Part shown: piece after piece, positions 1 through 9,407 of the stretch
Position numbering within the stretch: position 1 is the stretch's first letter
Layout of the letters: the number at the start of each line of letters is the position of its first letter
Source of the DNA: Bordetella parapertussis
GTDB lineage: Bacteria; Pseudomonadota; Gammaproteobacteria; Burkholderiales; Burkholderiaceae_C
Assembly: GCA_945873925.1 (NCBI GenBank)
Contig: CAMCES010000005.1
Coordinates: 6,654-70,653, forward strand
Reading direction: 5' to 3'
Length of the DNA stretch: 64,000 nt
Notes under the pieces: model-generated
Database searches by the model: none
Seen by the model: the letters and a program-made list of their open reading frames with translations, nothing else
Told to the model about the DNA's origin: nothing
Program-made: the position numbers and the translations under genes

Positions 1-94
1 AGGTGGAGACCATCTCTTGTTCGGACAGCGGTTGCAATCCGCCAAGCAATTGCAGCAATGCTTCATCGAGTGCGAACAGGGCTTGTTTATTCAT
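1..94 (-). CDS. moeA: Molybdopterin molybdotransferase MoeA, N-terminal fragment
   Basis: Only the first 31 codons are in the window; the gene runs off the left edge. They read MNKQALFALDEALLQLL and continue LGGLQPLSEQEMVST split by the edge, which resembles the start of MoeA, the enzyme that inserts molybdate into molybdopterin. The ATG overlaps the thrC stop as ATGA, so it is probably translationally coupled to the hom-thrC operon. As I recall, moeA follows thrC in related Burkholderiales. The call rests on this short N-terminus plus context, so it is moderate. Confidence 0.6.
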   Translation of the reverse strand, partial: MNKQALFALDEALLQLLGGLQPLSEQEMVST

Positions 95-1521
95 GGTTTG
101 CAGTGTGCCTCGATGAATGATTTAACCTGAGAAACACTGGCAGGCATGGTTTCAACCCGTTGAGGCAAGTTTTCTAAATTTGAAAACTTAGCCGGCACAG
201 GTGGAGAGAACCCCAGTGCCTGTTCAATGGTGCTGGCAAATTTGATCGGCAAGGCTGTTTCCAACACCAGCATAGGCACCTTGGGTTCGAGAAAGTCGTG
301 TGCAACCTTCAAGCCATCTGCCGTATGGGGGTCCAAAAGTTGTCTGTGGTTGTTATAAGCTTTTTGAATGGTTTCAATCCGGTTTTGGTGAGTGCTTTTG
401 CCACTGTAGAACCCATATTGCGATTGAACATTTGCAAAAGCACTGTCTCCAGCAAGGCTGAACTGTCCATTTTTTGCCAAGTCTGCACCAAAGAGTTGAT
501 TTGTTTGGGTCGCATTTCTTCCAAGCAAATCAAAAATAAAGCGTTCAAAGTTACTGGCTTTTGAAATATCCATGGACGGACTGGAGGTTTCAAATGTGTG
601 AAGCGTATCTCGAACTTGGTAAGCACCTGTTTTAAAAAACTCATCGAGAACATCGTTTTCGTTGGTAGCCACCACAAGCTTGGATATTGGCAACCCCATC
701 ATTTTAGCGACATGACCAGCACACACGTTGCCAAAGTTGCCACTGGGAACAGCAAAGCTCACCTGTTGATGATTGTCTTTGGTGGCCTGAAAGTAAGCTG
801 CAAAGTAATAAACCACTTGAGCCAACAAGCGCGCCCAATTGATTGAATTGACTGTTCCAATTTTGTAATGCTTCTTGAACTCGAGGTCACTGGAGACAGC
901 CTTCACAATATCCTGGCAATCATCAAAAACACCTTCAATGGCGATGTTAAAAATATTTGCATCTTGCAGGCTGAACATTTGAGCCTGCTGAAAACGACTC
1001 ATTCGTCCTTTGGGACTGGTCATGAAAACGCGAACACCTTTTTTGCCTCTCATGGCATGCTCGGCAGCACTGCCCGTGTCACCTGAAGTGGCCCCTAAAA
1101 TATTGAGTTCAGCTGTTCTGCGATTCAACTCGTATTCAAATAAGTGACCCAGGAGTTGCATGGCCATGTCTTTGAAGGCCAGTGTAGGACCGTTAGACAA
1201 ACCCAATATCTGTATTTGATCGGTATAAGGTCGAACAGGGGCGATGAGATGCGAACCAAACACGTCAGAGCGATAGGTTTTTTGACACAACAACAGAAGA
1301 TCAGCTTCGGGTATGTCGTCAATGTACCGAGACAAAATTTCGAAGGCTAAAAAATGATAGCCTTTGGTAGCAAAGTTGTTTCTGAGTTGAGTCAGTCCTT
1401 GTCCATCTATTTGAGGGTAGCAAACAGGCAGATACAAACCGCCATCTGGAGCCAGCCCTTCTAGCAATATGTCACAAAACGACTGTTTTGTTGCATGTCC
1501 TCTGGTAGAGATGTATTGCAT
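91..1521 (-). CDS. thrC: Threonine synthase
   Basis: A PLP enzyme of 476 residues that converts O-phosphohomoserine to threonine in the cytoplasm, the last step of threonine synthesis. The PLP-binding lysine is visible as K117 in NGPTLAFKD, and the phosphate-binding loop as GATSGDTGSAAEHA near residue 143. The length fits the long threonine synthase form of proteobacteria. It directly follows hom with a 1 bp overlap (TGATG) and overlaps moeA by 4 bp, so alaC-hom-thrC-moeA reads as one operon on the minus strand. Confidence 0.96.
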   Translation of the reverse strand: MQYISTRGHATKQSFCDILLEGLAPDGGLYLPVCYPQIDGQGLTQLRNNFATKGYHFLAFEILSRYIDDIPEADLLLLCQKTYRSDVFGSHLIAPVRPYTDQIQILGLSNGPTLAFKDMAMQLLGHLFEYELNRRTAELNILGATSGDTGSAAEHAMRGKKGVRVFMTSPKGRMSRFQQAQMFSLQDANIFNIAIEGVFDDCQDIVKAVSSDLEFKKHYKIGTVNSINWARLLAQVVYYFAAYFQATKDNHQQVSFAVPSGNFGNVCAGHVAKMMGLPISKLVVATNENDVLDEFFKTGAYQVRDTLHTFETSSPSMDISKASNFERFIFDLLGRNATQTNQLFGADLAKNGQFSLAGDSAFANVQSQYGFYSGKSTHQNRIETIQKAYNNHRQLLDPHTADGLKVAHDFLEPKVPMLVLETALPIKFASTIEQALGFSPPVPAKFSNLENLPQRVETMPASVSQVKSFIEAHCKP

Positions 1522-2831
1522 CAGTTGAAGTCTTCCTTGCGAATCCGAATGACTGGAACCAAGACAGTGGGCAATTGCTGTATTTGGGTGATAGCTTTTT
1601 TCATGACCGATTCTTTGGCTGAATGGGTCAAGATGATGAGTTCGGTTCTGTCTTGACCAATGGCAGTTGGCTGTTGCAGCATGGCATCAATGCTGATGCC
1701 ATGGTCAGCCAGTACACCAGTCACGCTGGCCAACACACCGGCTTGATCTGCCACACCTAATCGCAAGTAGTGACAGGTCAAGACTTCACTGATGGACAAA
1801 ATCGGGGTGTCATGTATCTCATTAGACTGAACTCCCATGTAGGGCACACGGGTAGTTGCTTGTGATGAACCAAGTCTTGCAATGTCCACCATATCGGCGA
1901 TGACTGCACTGGCTGTTGGCTCTCCGCCAGCACCCTTGCCATAAAAAAGTGTTGTGCCGACGGCATTCCCATGAACCATGACTGCGTTCATGGCGCCTTC
2001 AACATTTGCAATGAGCGTTTTTTCAGAGACAAGCGTCGGATGCACACGGAGTTCGATGCCCTGCGCAGTTCTCCTTGAAATACCCAAGAGCTTGATCCTA
2101 TAGCCCAATTGCAAAGCGAATGCGATGTCCTCTGACTGCAATTGGTCAATGCCTTCAATGTAAGCGTGATGAAATGGCATGGGTATGCCAAAAGCAATCG
2201 CTGACATGATGCTGCATTTATGGGCAGCATCTACCCCCTCGATATCAAAACTTGGGTCAGTTTCAGCATAACCCAAGGACTGGGCTTGCTTGAGTGCGCT
2301 TTCAAAGCTCAATGCCTTTTCACGCATTTGGGTCAAAATGAAATTGGTGGTCCCGTTGATGATCCCTGCAAGCCACTCAATGTTGTTTGCAGCCAGCCCT
2401 TCTCGCAAAGATTTGATGATGGGAATTCCACCTGCAACAGCAGCCTCATAACCCAGCATCACACCTTGCTTTTGGGCGGCAGACACGATCTCCTCACCGT
2501 ACATCGCAAGCAGCGCTTTGTTGGCGGTCACCACATGCTTGCCAGCGGCAATCGCAGACATAACCAATTCGCGAGCGATGCCATAGCCACCGATCAACTC
2601 AACCACCATATCAATGTCTGGATTGGTGATGATTTGATGGGCATCAGCAACAACCCTGCACGAAGGGTCAACCAAAGAGCGAGCGCGCTCAACGTCCAAA
2701 TCGGCGACCATGGTTATGCGAAGCTCTTTGCCAGTCCGTCGTTGAATCTCTGATTGATTGCGCAAGAGCACGTCATAGGTACCCTTGCCGACTGTGCCCA
2801 GGCCTAGCAGCCCAATTTGGATGGGTTTCAT
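1521..2831 (-). CDS. hom: Homoserine dehydrogenase
   Basis: A 436-residue enzyme that reduces aspartate semialdehyde to homoserine, the branch point to threonine and methionine. The N-terminus shows the nucleotide-binding loop GLLGLGTVGKGTY (about residues 8-20). The catalytic region holds ETDPSFDIEGVDAAHK, and the C-terminal part (from about 350) resembles an ACT domain, which normally gives feedback control by threonine. It is the single-function form without an aspartokinase domain. Its start overlaps the alaC stop by 4 bp. Confidence 0.96.
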   Translation of the reverse strand: MKPIQIGLLGLGTVGKGTYDVLLRNQSEIQRRTGKELRITMVADLDVERARSLVDPSCRVVADAHQIITNPDIDMVVELIGGYGIARELVMSAIAAGKHVVTANKALLAMYGEEIVSAAQKQGVMLGYEAAVAGGIPIIKSLREGLAANNIEWLAGIINGTTNFILTQMREKALSFESALKQAQSLGYAETDPSFDIEGVDAAHKCSIMSAIAFGIPMPFHHAYIEGIDQLQSEDIAFALQLGYRIKLLGISRRTAQGIELRVHPTLVSEKTLIANVEGAMNAVMVHGNAVGTTLFYGKGAGGEPTASAVIADMVDIARLGSSQATTRVPYMGVQSNEIHDTPILSISEVLTCHYLRLGVADQAGVLASVTGVLADHGISIDAMLQQPTAIGQDRTELIILTHSAKESVMKKAITQIQQLPTVLVPVIRIRKEDFN

Positions 2832-4054
2832 GCGCTTGGATTCTTTCGATAGCTGTCAAGGAATTTGGCGATGCGGCCAATGGCGACGCGCAAATCATCT
2901 TCATGAGGAAGGAAAACAATTCGGAAGTGATCTGTTGAGGGCCAATTGAATCCAGTGCCTTGTACTAACAAAACCTTTGTTTCTTGCAGCAGATCATTGA
3001 TGAATTGCTGGTCATCCTTGATGGGATACACCTTGGGATCGAGCCTGGGAAACATATACAAGGCAGCTTGTGGCTTGACGCAAGTCACACCAGGAATCGC
3101 CGTCATCAGTTCATGAGCCAAGTCACGTTGACGACATAACCGGCCCCCGGGCTTGACCAGATCATTGATGCTCTGATAGCCACCCAAGGCGGTTTGAATG
3201 GCGGTTTGTCCAGGCACATTGGCGCAAAGACGCATAGAGGACAACATGTTGAGTCCCTCAATATAGTCCTTGGCAGGTTTTTTATCGCCAGAGACCACCA
3301 TCCAGCCAGCACGATATCCGCAGGACCGATAACTTTTCGACAAAGAATTGAATGTCAATGTCAATACATCTTTGGACAAACTGCCAATGGCGGTGTGGTG
3401 AACGCCGTCGTAAAGCACTTTGTCGTAAACCTCATCAGCAAAAATGACCAAGCCATGCTCTCTCGCCAACTCAACAATGCTTTTGAGCAACGCATCAGAA
3501 TAAAGTGCGCCAGTGGGGTTGTTGGGATTGATCACCACGATGCCTTTGGTGTGGGGCGTGATTTTCGATTTGATGTCTTCTATGCTGGGCATCCAACCGT
3601 TTTTTTCGTCACACATATAGTGAACTGGCGTGCCTCCCGAAAGGCTAACCGCAGCAGTCCAAAGGGGGTAATCTGGCGCAGGCAACAGCAATTCATCACC
3701 ATTGTTGAGCAAAGCATTGGTCGCCATGACAATCAATTCGCTCGCACCGTTTCCAAGGTAAATATCGTCTAGGGAAACGCCATCAATCCCTTGCTGCTGC
3801 GTGTAATGCATGACTGCTTTGCGGGCAGCAAAAATGCCTTTGCTGTCTGAATAGGCAGCAGCACCTGGTAGGTTACGAATGATGTCTTGTTGGATTTCTT
3901 CAGGGGCATCAAAACCAAAAATTGCCAAGTTGCCAATATTTAACTTGATGATTTTTTGTCCTTCTTCTTCCATTTGTCGCGCCCTGTCCAAAACGGGGCC
4001 GCGTATGTCGTAACAAACATTGGCAAGCTTGGCTGATTTTTGAATGGTTATCAA
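2828..4054 (-). CDS. alaC: Pyridoxal phosphate aminotransferase, AlaC type
   Basis: A class I/II aminotransferase of 408 residues. The Schiff-base lysine is K240 in FNSLSKSYRSCGYRAGW; the Asn-Pro-Asn-Asn-Pro-Thr-Gly motif (about 176-182) and FADEVYDKVLYDG are typical of the fold. The family, AlaC (YfdZ) in E. coli, makes alanine from pyruvate with glutamate as donor. The gene heads the minus-strand operon with hom and thrC, a common arrangement in Burkholderiales. Other transaminase specificities cannot be excluded from sequence alone. Confidence 0.88.
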   Translation of the reverse strand: MITIQKSAKLANVCYDIRGPVLDRARQMEEEGQKIIKLNIGNLAIFGFDAPEEIQQDIIRNLPGAAAYSDSKGIFAARKAVMHYTQQQGIDGVSLDDIYLGNGASELIVMATNALLNNGDELLLPAPDYPLWTAAVSLSGGTPVHYMCDEKNGWMPSIEDIKSKITPHTKGIVVINPNNPTGALYSDALLKSIVELAREHGLVIFADEVYDKVLYDGVHHTAIGSLSKDVLTLTFNSLSKSYRSCGYRAGWMVVSGDKKPAKDYIEGLNMLSSMRLCANVPGQTAIQTALGGYQSINDLVKPGGRLCRQRDLAHELMTAIPGVTCVKPQAALYMFPRLDPKVYPIKDDQQFINDLLQETKVLLVQGTGFNWPSTDHFRIVFLPHEDDLRVAIGRIAKFLDSYRKNPSA

Positions 4055-4138
4055 AGTAACTCCACCGAAACAAACTGTGAAAACCTATAATTTGACCATA
4101 CTTCTAGACCTAACCACCCCTTCCAGGGGCCATATTCA

Positions 4139-4516
4139 ATGAAACTGCAGCCTGACCGTGTTGATGTCATATCCGTCACAGCTTATGACCTTGATTGGAT
4201 TGAAATAAACAGGGTAAGGTTTCCACACAGCATGTTGATTTCCCATGACGGAACTTGCCAGCCTTGGCATTGCCAAAGATTTGACGAATTCAATGCTGCA
4301 CATTTCCAGGAATTCAAAAGCACCAACACAGACATTCTGTTGCTTGGCTCAGGCAAAGCCCAGCGGTTTGTTCCGCAACCATGGCTGGTACCGCTGTCTC
4401 AGAGACAGATTGGTGTTGAATCGATGGACACCGCTGCTGCATGCAGAACGTTCAATATCCTTGCCGCCGAAGGCCGAAAAGTAACAGCCATTTTGCTGTT
4501 ACCAATGACTGCTTGA
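4139..4516 (+). CDS. Mth938-like (DUF498) domain protein
   Basis: A small soluble protein of 125 residues. It matches the DUF498/Mth938-like family by its ILLLGSGKAQRFVPQ segment, the W-x-P region before it and the terminal ESMDTAAACRTFNILAAEGR. Relatives include mitochondrial NDUFAF3; the bacterial role is not established. It is transcribed divergently from alaC across 84 bp. No signal peptide or membrane segment is seen. A 10-bp inverted repeat follows the gene. Confidence 0.75.
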   Translation: MKLQPDRVDVISVTAYDLDWIEINRVRFPHSMLISHDGTCQPWHCQRFDEFNAAHFQEFKSTNTDILLLGSGKAQRFVPQPWLVPLSQRQIGVESMDTAAACRTFNILAAEGRKVTAILLLPMTA

Positions 4517-4528
4517 GTATCAAGATGC

Positions 4529-4554
4529 AAGCCTTTGCCTTCTTGCAAAGGCTT
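4529..4554. other. Perfect 10-bp inverted repeat downstream of the DUF498 gene
   Basis: The arms AAGCCTTTGC and GCAAAGGCTT flank a 6-nt loop (CTTCTT). In the plus direction the stem is followed by CAAAAAA rather than a T run, so it is not a canonical intrinsic terminator. It may protect the 3' end of the upstream message or separate it from bcp. Confidence 0.6.
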
Positions 4555-4640
4555 CAAAAAAGCACGCCGCCGTTTTAGAGATAAAATGACCCTATTCGAA
4601 GTTCCACTTCGCGCACCTCTGGCATAACGGACTCAAAACC

Positions 4641-5129
4641 ATGGCGATTGTTGTCAACAAACACCTACCCGAATTTGAAGCAAACGCCACTGGTGGCGTC
4701 AAAGTATCTAATCAATCACATCTTGGTCAGACAGTCATCCTGTACTTCTACCCCAAAGACAACACCCCAGGTTGCACAACGGAAGCCATGCAATTTCGTG
4801 ACAAGTTCAAAGACTTCACCAAAGCAGGTGCAGTTATTTTTGGCGTATCCAGAGACAACATGCGTTCGCATGACAGTTTCAAGGAAAAACTCGAGCTTCC
4901 CTTTGAATTGATTGCAGACACCGAGGAAAAGATGTGCCATATGTTTGGTGTAGTCAAAAATAAAATCATGTACGGTAAGAAAGTCAAAGGCATCGAACGC
5001 AGCACATTCCTGATTGGTTCTGATGGCCTACTCAAGCAGGAGTGGCGCGGCCTGAAAGTTCCAGGACATGTCGATGAAGTTCTCAAAGCCGTCAAAGCAC
5101 TCAAAAAAGCATCCATAGCATCAACTTAA
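4641..5129 (+). CDS. bcp: Thioredoxin-dependent peroxiredoxin, Bcp/PrxQ family
   Basis: A 162-residue peroxiredoxin that reduces hydrogen and organic peroxides, normally recycled by thioredoxin (trxA lies at 28.8 kb). The peroxidatic cysteine is C45 in DNTPGCTTEAMQF. The resolving cysteine found at position 50 in E. coli Bcp is Met here; a further cysteine, C99 in EEKMCHMFG, is present. So it is either a 1-Cys type or uses an atypical partner. It is followed after 4 bp by the PIN-PhoH gene, which suggests co-transcription. Confidence 0.92.
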   Translation: MAIVVNKHLPEFEANATGGVKVSNQSHLGQTVILYFYPKDNTPGCTTEAMQFRDKFKDFTKAGAVIFGVSRDNMRSHDSFKEKLELPFELIADTEEKMCHMFGVVKNKIMYGKKVKGIERSTFLIGSDGLLKQEWRGLKVPGHVDEVLKAVKALKKASIAST

Positions 5130-5133
5130 TCCA

Positions 5134-6771
5134 ATGCCCTTGCCTCCTGCCCCCAAAAAGCATGCAGACCGCTTCAATCCAAAAGCAACTGATCTAGCCC
5201 AACAAACAAAGCTTTCCTCGGCGACTCAACACAAAAGCCCACCAGAAAAAAAGATTCCATCCATCAGACCCAAGCTAAATACCTCGAAAAAGGCCAATCA
5301 AAAGGACGACTTGTCTGTTGATCGCTCTGACAGGTCATTGGTCACTTCCGATCGCAAGCCTCCAAAAGTCGCCAAGCGCACCGGGCCCAGCAAACTCTTT
5401 GTACTAGATACCAATGTATTGATGCATGACCCCATGTGTCTGTTTCGCTTTGAAGAGCATGATGTGTTTCTTCCGATGGTCGTCCTTGAAGAGTTGGATA
5501 ACCATAAAAAAGGAATGACAGAGGTTGCGCGCAACGCACGCCAAACCAGCCGTACATTGGATGCCTTGGTAGGTGCCAACAGTACAGATATTTCCAGTGG
5601 GTTTCCACTCAACAGCACCGGCCAAAAAGAAGTCACCGGAAAACTGTTCTTTCAGACCGCACCGCTGGCTTTCAGCTTGCCTTCAAGCCTTCCTCAGGGC
5701 AAGGCTGATAACCAAATTTTAGGCGTTGTCAATGCATTAAGAGAGGCTGAATCACCTCGTCAAGTGGTTCTTGTTTCTAAAGATATCAACATGCGCGTCA
5801 AGGCCCGAGCGCTTGGCCTGGCGGCGGAAGACTACCAAAATGACAAGACCCTAGAGGACGGTGATCTTCTTTATTCGGGCGCTTTACCGCTTGCATCTGA
5901 CTTTTGGTCCAAACAAGCCAAAACTGTAGAAAGCTGGCAATCAGGTGGACAGACCTACTACCGCATAGGCGGAGCTGTCGTTGCCAATATGCACATCAAT
6001 CAATTTGTGTATTTTGAAACACCAGGCGAGCCGAGTCTGTATGCGCGTGTAACGGAAATTCGCGGTAAAACAGCAGTTTTGAAGACCCTGAAAGATTACA
6101 GCCACTTCAAAAATGCTGCATGGGGTATCACCTCTCGAAACAGAGAGCAAAATTTTGCTCTTAATTTGCTCTTGGATCCTGAAATAGATTTTGTAACCCT
6201 CACTGGAACTGCAGGCACGGGTAAAACACTGTTGGCACTTGCGTCTGGTTTGCTTCAAGTGTTGGATGAGCGCAGATACACGGAAATCATCATGACACGC
6301 GCTACTGTCAGTGTTGGAGAAGACATCGGTTTTCTACCCGGCACTGAAGAGGAAAAAATGGGGCCTTGGATGGGCGCCCTGGATGACAACCTGGAGGTGC
6401 TCGGAAAAACAGATACCAGTGCAGGTGAGTGGGGCCGCGCTGCAACCACCGAGCTGATTCGCAGCAAAATCAAGATCAAAAGTCTCAATTTCATGCGTGG
6501 AAGAACCTTCTTGAACAAGTTCGTCATCATTGATGAAGCACAAAATCTGACGCCTAAGCAGATGAAAACACTCATTACACGTGCAGGCCCCGGAACCAAA
6601 ATCATTTGCATGGGTAACCTGGCACAAATAGACACCCCTTACCTGACCGAGGGCTCCTCTGGACTGACCTTTGCTGTGGATCGCTTCCAGGGTTGGCCAC
6701 ATGGCGGGCACATCACCCTCGCACGAGGTGAACGTTCAAGGTTGGCCGACTTCGCCAGCGAAGTTCTGTGA
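5134..6771 (+). CDS. PIN domain plus PhoH-family ATPase
   Basis: A 545-residue fusion. Residues 1-85 are a basic, low-complexity tail rich in Lys, Pro and Ser. A PIN nuclease domain starts near 87 (KLFVLDTNVLMHDP, acidic residues for metal binding). The C-terminal PhoH ATPase has a Walker A GTAGTGKT at 358-365 and a Walker B FVIIDEAQNLTP. PIN-PhoH proteins are thought to couple RNA cleavage with RNA unwinding. The usual annotation is PhoH family protein or YlaK-like. It ends 5 bp from the convergent dnaB stop. Confidence 0.93.
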   Translation: MPLPPAPKKHADRFNPKATDLAQQTKLSSATQHKSPPEKKIPSIRPKLNTSKKANQKDDLSVDRSDRSLVTSDRKPPKVAKRTGPSKLFVLDTNVLMHDPMCLFRFEEHDVFLPMVVLEELDNHKKGMTEVARNARQTSRTLDALVGANSTDISSGFPLNSTGQKEVTGKLFFQTAPLAFSLPSSLPQGKADNQILGVVNALREAESPRQVVLVSKDINMRVKARALGLAAEDYQNDKTLEDGDLLYSGALPLASDFWSKQAKTVESWQSGGQTYYRIGGAVVANMHINQFVYFETPGEPSLYARVTEIRGKTAVLKTLKDYSHFKNAAWGITSRNREQNFALNLLLDPEIDFVTLTGTAGTGKTLLALASGLLQVLDERRYTEIIMTRATVSVGEDIGFLPGTEEEKMGPWMGALDDNLEVLGKTDTSAGEWGRAATTELIRSKIKIKSLNFMRGRTFLNKFVIIDEAQNLTPKQMKTLITRAGPGTKIICMGNLAQIDTPYLTEGSSGLTFAVDRFQGWPHGGHITLARGERSRLADFASEVL

Positions 6772-6775
6772 ACAC

Positions 6776-8182
6776 TCAATAATCTGAGCCACTGCCAGCA
6801 TACGACTCAAACTTTGTGATGGGTTTAAGAAAGGTGAGTTTGACGGTACCCGTTGGCCCGTTACGTTGTTTGCCAATGATGATTTCGGCCACCCCAGGTT
6901 CTTTAGAGTCTTTGTTGTAATAGTCATCGCGATAGATGAACATGATGACATCTGCATCTTGCTCAATCGCGCCAGATTCGCGTAAGTCACTCATCATGGG
7001 GCGCTTATCTGTGCGTTGCTCTACACCACGATTCAATTGAGACAAGGCAATCACAGGGCATTGGAGTTCTTTGGCCAGCATTTTTAAACCACGTGAAATT
7101 TCTCCCAACTCTGTCGCTCGGTTATCACCATCGCCCCCACTGCTTGCGCTCATCAGTTGCAGGTAATCAACCACCACCAATCCCAATTTCCCGCAAGTGC
7201 GCGCCAATCGTCGGGCACTGGCTCTGAGTTCACTGGCAGTCAAACCAGGCGTCTCGTCAATCGACAAAGAAACCGTTTTTAATCTCTCGACAGCCTCAGC
7301 CAATCTTGGCCACTCTTCATCTTGAAGCTTGCCTGTTCTCAATCTACTTTGATCAATTCGTCCAATAGAACCTACGATACGAATTGCCAGCTGAGACGCC
7401 CCCATCTCCATGGAAAAAACTGCAACAGGCAGGCCCCCTTTGAGCGCGACATTTTCGGCAATATTGATGGCTAAGGCCGTCTTGCCCATGGAGGGTCTGG
7501 CCGCAAGAACAATCAAATCACCCGCCTGCATCCCAGACGTCATTCGATCTAAATCGACAAAACCTGTTGGAACACCAGTGATGTCATTGGGATTTTTGGA
7601 CATTTCATCCACGCGATCCAATAGCTCAATCACCAAATTCCCCATGGACTGAAAGCCTTGTCGCATGCGCGAGCCTTCTTCTCCTATGTTGAATATTTTT
7701 TGCTCGGCTTCATCCAAAATATTGGGTACAGGCCGTCCCATGGTGTTGAGTGCTGAGGTAGCAATTTCATCACTGACACTGACCAATTTTCGAAGTATGG
7801 ACCTCTCGCGAACAATTTCTGCATAGCGCCGGATATTGGCTGAACTGGGAACGTACTGCGCCAATGAATTGAGATAGGCCAGGCCTCCAACTTCTTCCGC
7901 CTTGCCTTGGCTTTGCATATGCTCAAAAACAGTGATCACATCTGCGGCACGGTTGCTGTTGACCAGAGCTCTGACAGCCGTGAATACCAAGCGATGCTCA
8001 TAGCGATAAAAATCACCATCGCTCAAGATATCACCCATCCGATCCCAAGCGCTGTTATCAAGCAACAAACCACCCAAAACACTCGATTCAGCCTCAAGTG
8101 AATGTGGTGGGATTCTCAACTGGGCAAGTTGCCGATCGGGCTCAGACACAGTGTTTTCTGAATTGAAAAAAACGGCAGACAT
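6776..8182 (-). CDS. dnaB: Replicative DNA helicase DnaB
   Basis: The 468-residue hexameric helicase that unwinds DNA ahead of the replication fork. The N-terminal domain starts RIPPHSLEAESSVLGGLLLD, and the RecA-like domain has Walker A ARPSMGKTALA and VVVDYLQLMSA. I chose the ATG giving MSAVFFNSEN because AGGGG lies 5 bp upstream; an in-frame GTG two codons earlier is also possible. No intein is seen. The gene lies downstream of rpsF-priB-rpsR-rplI, but a terminator sits in the 165-bp gap, so it likely has its own promoter. Confidence 0.97.
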   Translation of the reverse strand: MSAVFFNSENTVSEPDRQLAQLRIPPHSLEAESSVLGGLLLDNSAWDRMGDILSDGDFYRYEHRLVFTAVRALVNSNRAADVITVFEHMQSQGKAEEVGGLAYLNSLAQYVPSSANIRRYAEIVRERSILRKLVSVSDEIATSALNTMGRPVPNILDEAEQKIFNIGEEGSRMRQGFQSMGNLVIELLDRVDEMSKNPNDITGVPTGFVDLDRMTSGMQAGDLIVLAARPSMGKTALAINIAENVALKGGLPVAVFSMEMGASQLAIRIVGSIGRIDQSRLRTGKLQDEEWPRLAEAVERLKTVSLSIDETPGLTASELRASARRLARTCGKLGLVVVDYLQLMSASSGGDGDNRATELGEISRGLKMLAKELQCPVIALSQLNRGVEQRTDKRPMMSDLRESGAIEQDADVIMFIYRDDYYNKDSKEPGVAEIIIGKQRNGPTGTVKLTFLKPITKFESYAGSGSDY

Positions 8183-8294
8183 CAACACCCCTGAAATTCT
8201 TCATCCTAGTGAAAACCCATGCAAATGTCATCGCACAAAGTTGTGGATAAACTTGTGGCAACCAGTTTAAGCATGTTCATAACTTCGCTGACAT

Positions 8295-8323
8295 GAAGAA
8301 AAAAACCGCCCAAGGGGCGGTTT
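8295..8323 (-). terminator. Intrinsic terminator after rplI
   Basis: On the minus strand a 9-bp stem (AAACCGCCC / GGGCGGTTT) with a 3-nt loop runs directly into a T tract. It sits about 25 bp after the rplI stop and closes the rpsF-priB-rpsR-rplI transcript. Confidence 0.9.
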
Positions 8324-8347
8324 GAATGATCATGGGAAACAACTTTA

Positions 8348-8800
8348 TTAAGCTGATTCTCCATAAACGGAGACCTTGATGTCAACGAGTACATCTGTGT
8401 GCAGAGCAACACTCACCTCAGCGTCGCCAACAACTTTGATTGGACCTTTGGGCATCCGAATTTGGGCTTTTGAAACTGCATAACCAGCTTTGGTCAACTC
8501 TTCAGCGATATCAAAGTTAGTGACAGATCCAAATAAACGACCATCTACACCCGCTTTTTGTGTGATTTTCACACTGGTGCCTGCCAATTTTTCGCCTTGT
8601 GATTGAGCTGCCAGAAGCTTTTCATGGGCTGTTTTTTCAAGTTCTGCACGACGCGCTTCAAACTCTTGAATAGCAGAGTCAGTAGCACGACGGGCTTGGC
8701 CAGAGGGGATCAAAAAATTACGTGCATAGCCATCTTTGACACGAACAACTTCGCCAAGATTTCCAAGGTTCACGACTTTCTCAAGCAGAATGATTTGCAT
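8348..8800 (-). CDS. rplI: 50S ribosomal protein L9
   Basis: A 150-residue protein matching L9: the N-terminal domain begins [16 protein letters not shown] and holds the rRNA-binding [18 protein letters not shown] long linking helix and a C-terminal RNA-binding domain follow. It is the last gene of rpsF-priB-rpsR-rplI. Spacing to rpsR is 11 bp. Confidence 0.97.
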   Translation of the reverse strand: MQIILLEKVVNLGNLGEVVRVKDGYARNFLIPSGQARRATDSAIQEFEARRAELEKTAHEKLLAAQSQGEKLAGTSVKITQKAGVDGRLFGSVTNFDIAEELTKAGYAVSKAQIRMPKGPIKVVGDAEVSVALHTDVLVDIKVSVYGESA

Positions 8801-8811
8801 GTTTTCGCTCC

Positions 8812-9093
8812 TCAGATTTTGTGTTGATCGGTATAAGGCAGCATGGCCAAAATCCGGGCACGCTTGATGGCGGTGTTGAGTTGACGTTGATAAATGGCAC
8901 GGGTTCCAGTCAGGCGGGCTGGAATGATCTTGCCGTTTTCAGCGATGAAATCACGCAAGGTGTCAATGTCTTTGTAGTCAATTTCCTCTACACCAGTGAC
9001 AGTGAAGCGGCAAAACCGCTTGCGCTTGAAAAGCAGTGACTGGGTGTTGCGTTTTGGACGCTTATCCTTATTGAATTTTTTAAAAGTGGCCAT
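8812..9093 (-). CDS. rpsR: 30S ribosomal protein S18
   Basis: A 93-residue S18, with [20 protein letters not shown] and the conserved [20 protein letters not shown] at the C-terminus. S18 binds 16S rRNA together with S6, which is encoded two genes upstream. Basic N-terminus ([12 protein letters not shown]) is typical. Confidence 0.97.
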   Translation of the reverse strand: MATFKKFNKDKRPKRNTQSLLFKRKRFCRFTVTGVEEIDYKDIDTLRDFIAENGKIIPARLTGTRAIYQRQLNTAIKRARILAMLPYTDQHKI

Positions 9094-9104
9094 TGCAAGG
9101 GCTC

Positions 9105-9395
9105 CTATGAAACAGTATGAAAACTTTGAATGTGGAAAAGAACAGATTGTGAATTTTTGGGAGAAGCAAGAAACCCGGAGAAATACAAGTTACTAAGAAG
9201 GTCAAGCTGCAAAATTTTCTCGGCTTGTGTGCCAATCGCCAATGCCCTCAATCGCAACTGGATTTTCCTTTGTACCCCAGCTTCTTCAAGATGTGATTCG
9301 TGTTCAATCAACAAGTCAATCAGAGGCAAACCAAATGGTGAGTAGCGCACATCTGAAATTTGGACGATACGCCCGTGCAATTGAACCAGGTTCAC
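9105..9395 (-). CDS. priB: Primosomal replication protein N (PriB)
   Basis: A 96-residue single-stranded DNA-binding protein of the OB fold. In other proteobacteria it works with PriA in restarting stalled forks. The assignment rests on size, its place between rpsF and rpsR (the standard location) and weak sequence cues such as [19 protein letters not shown]. The family is poorly conserved, so a remote homologue would look like this. Confidence 0.85.
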   Translation of the reverse strand: MNLVQLHGRIVQISDVRYSPFGLPLIDLLIEHESHLEEAGVQRKIQLRLRALAIGTQAEKILQLDLLSNLYFSGFLASPKNSQSVLFHIQSFHTVS

Positions 9396-9407
9396 ATACT
9401 TTGTTTA

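Noticed and set aside
4529..4554. Inverted repeat called as an intrinsic terminator
   Set aside because: No T run follows the stem in either direction, so I list it only as a hairpin.
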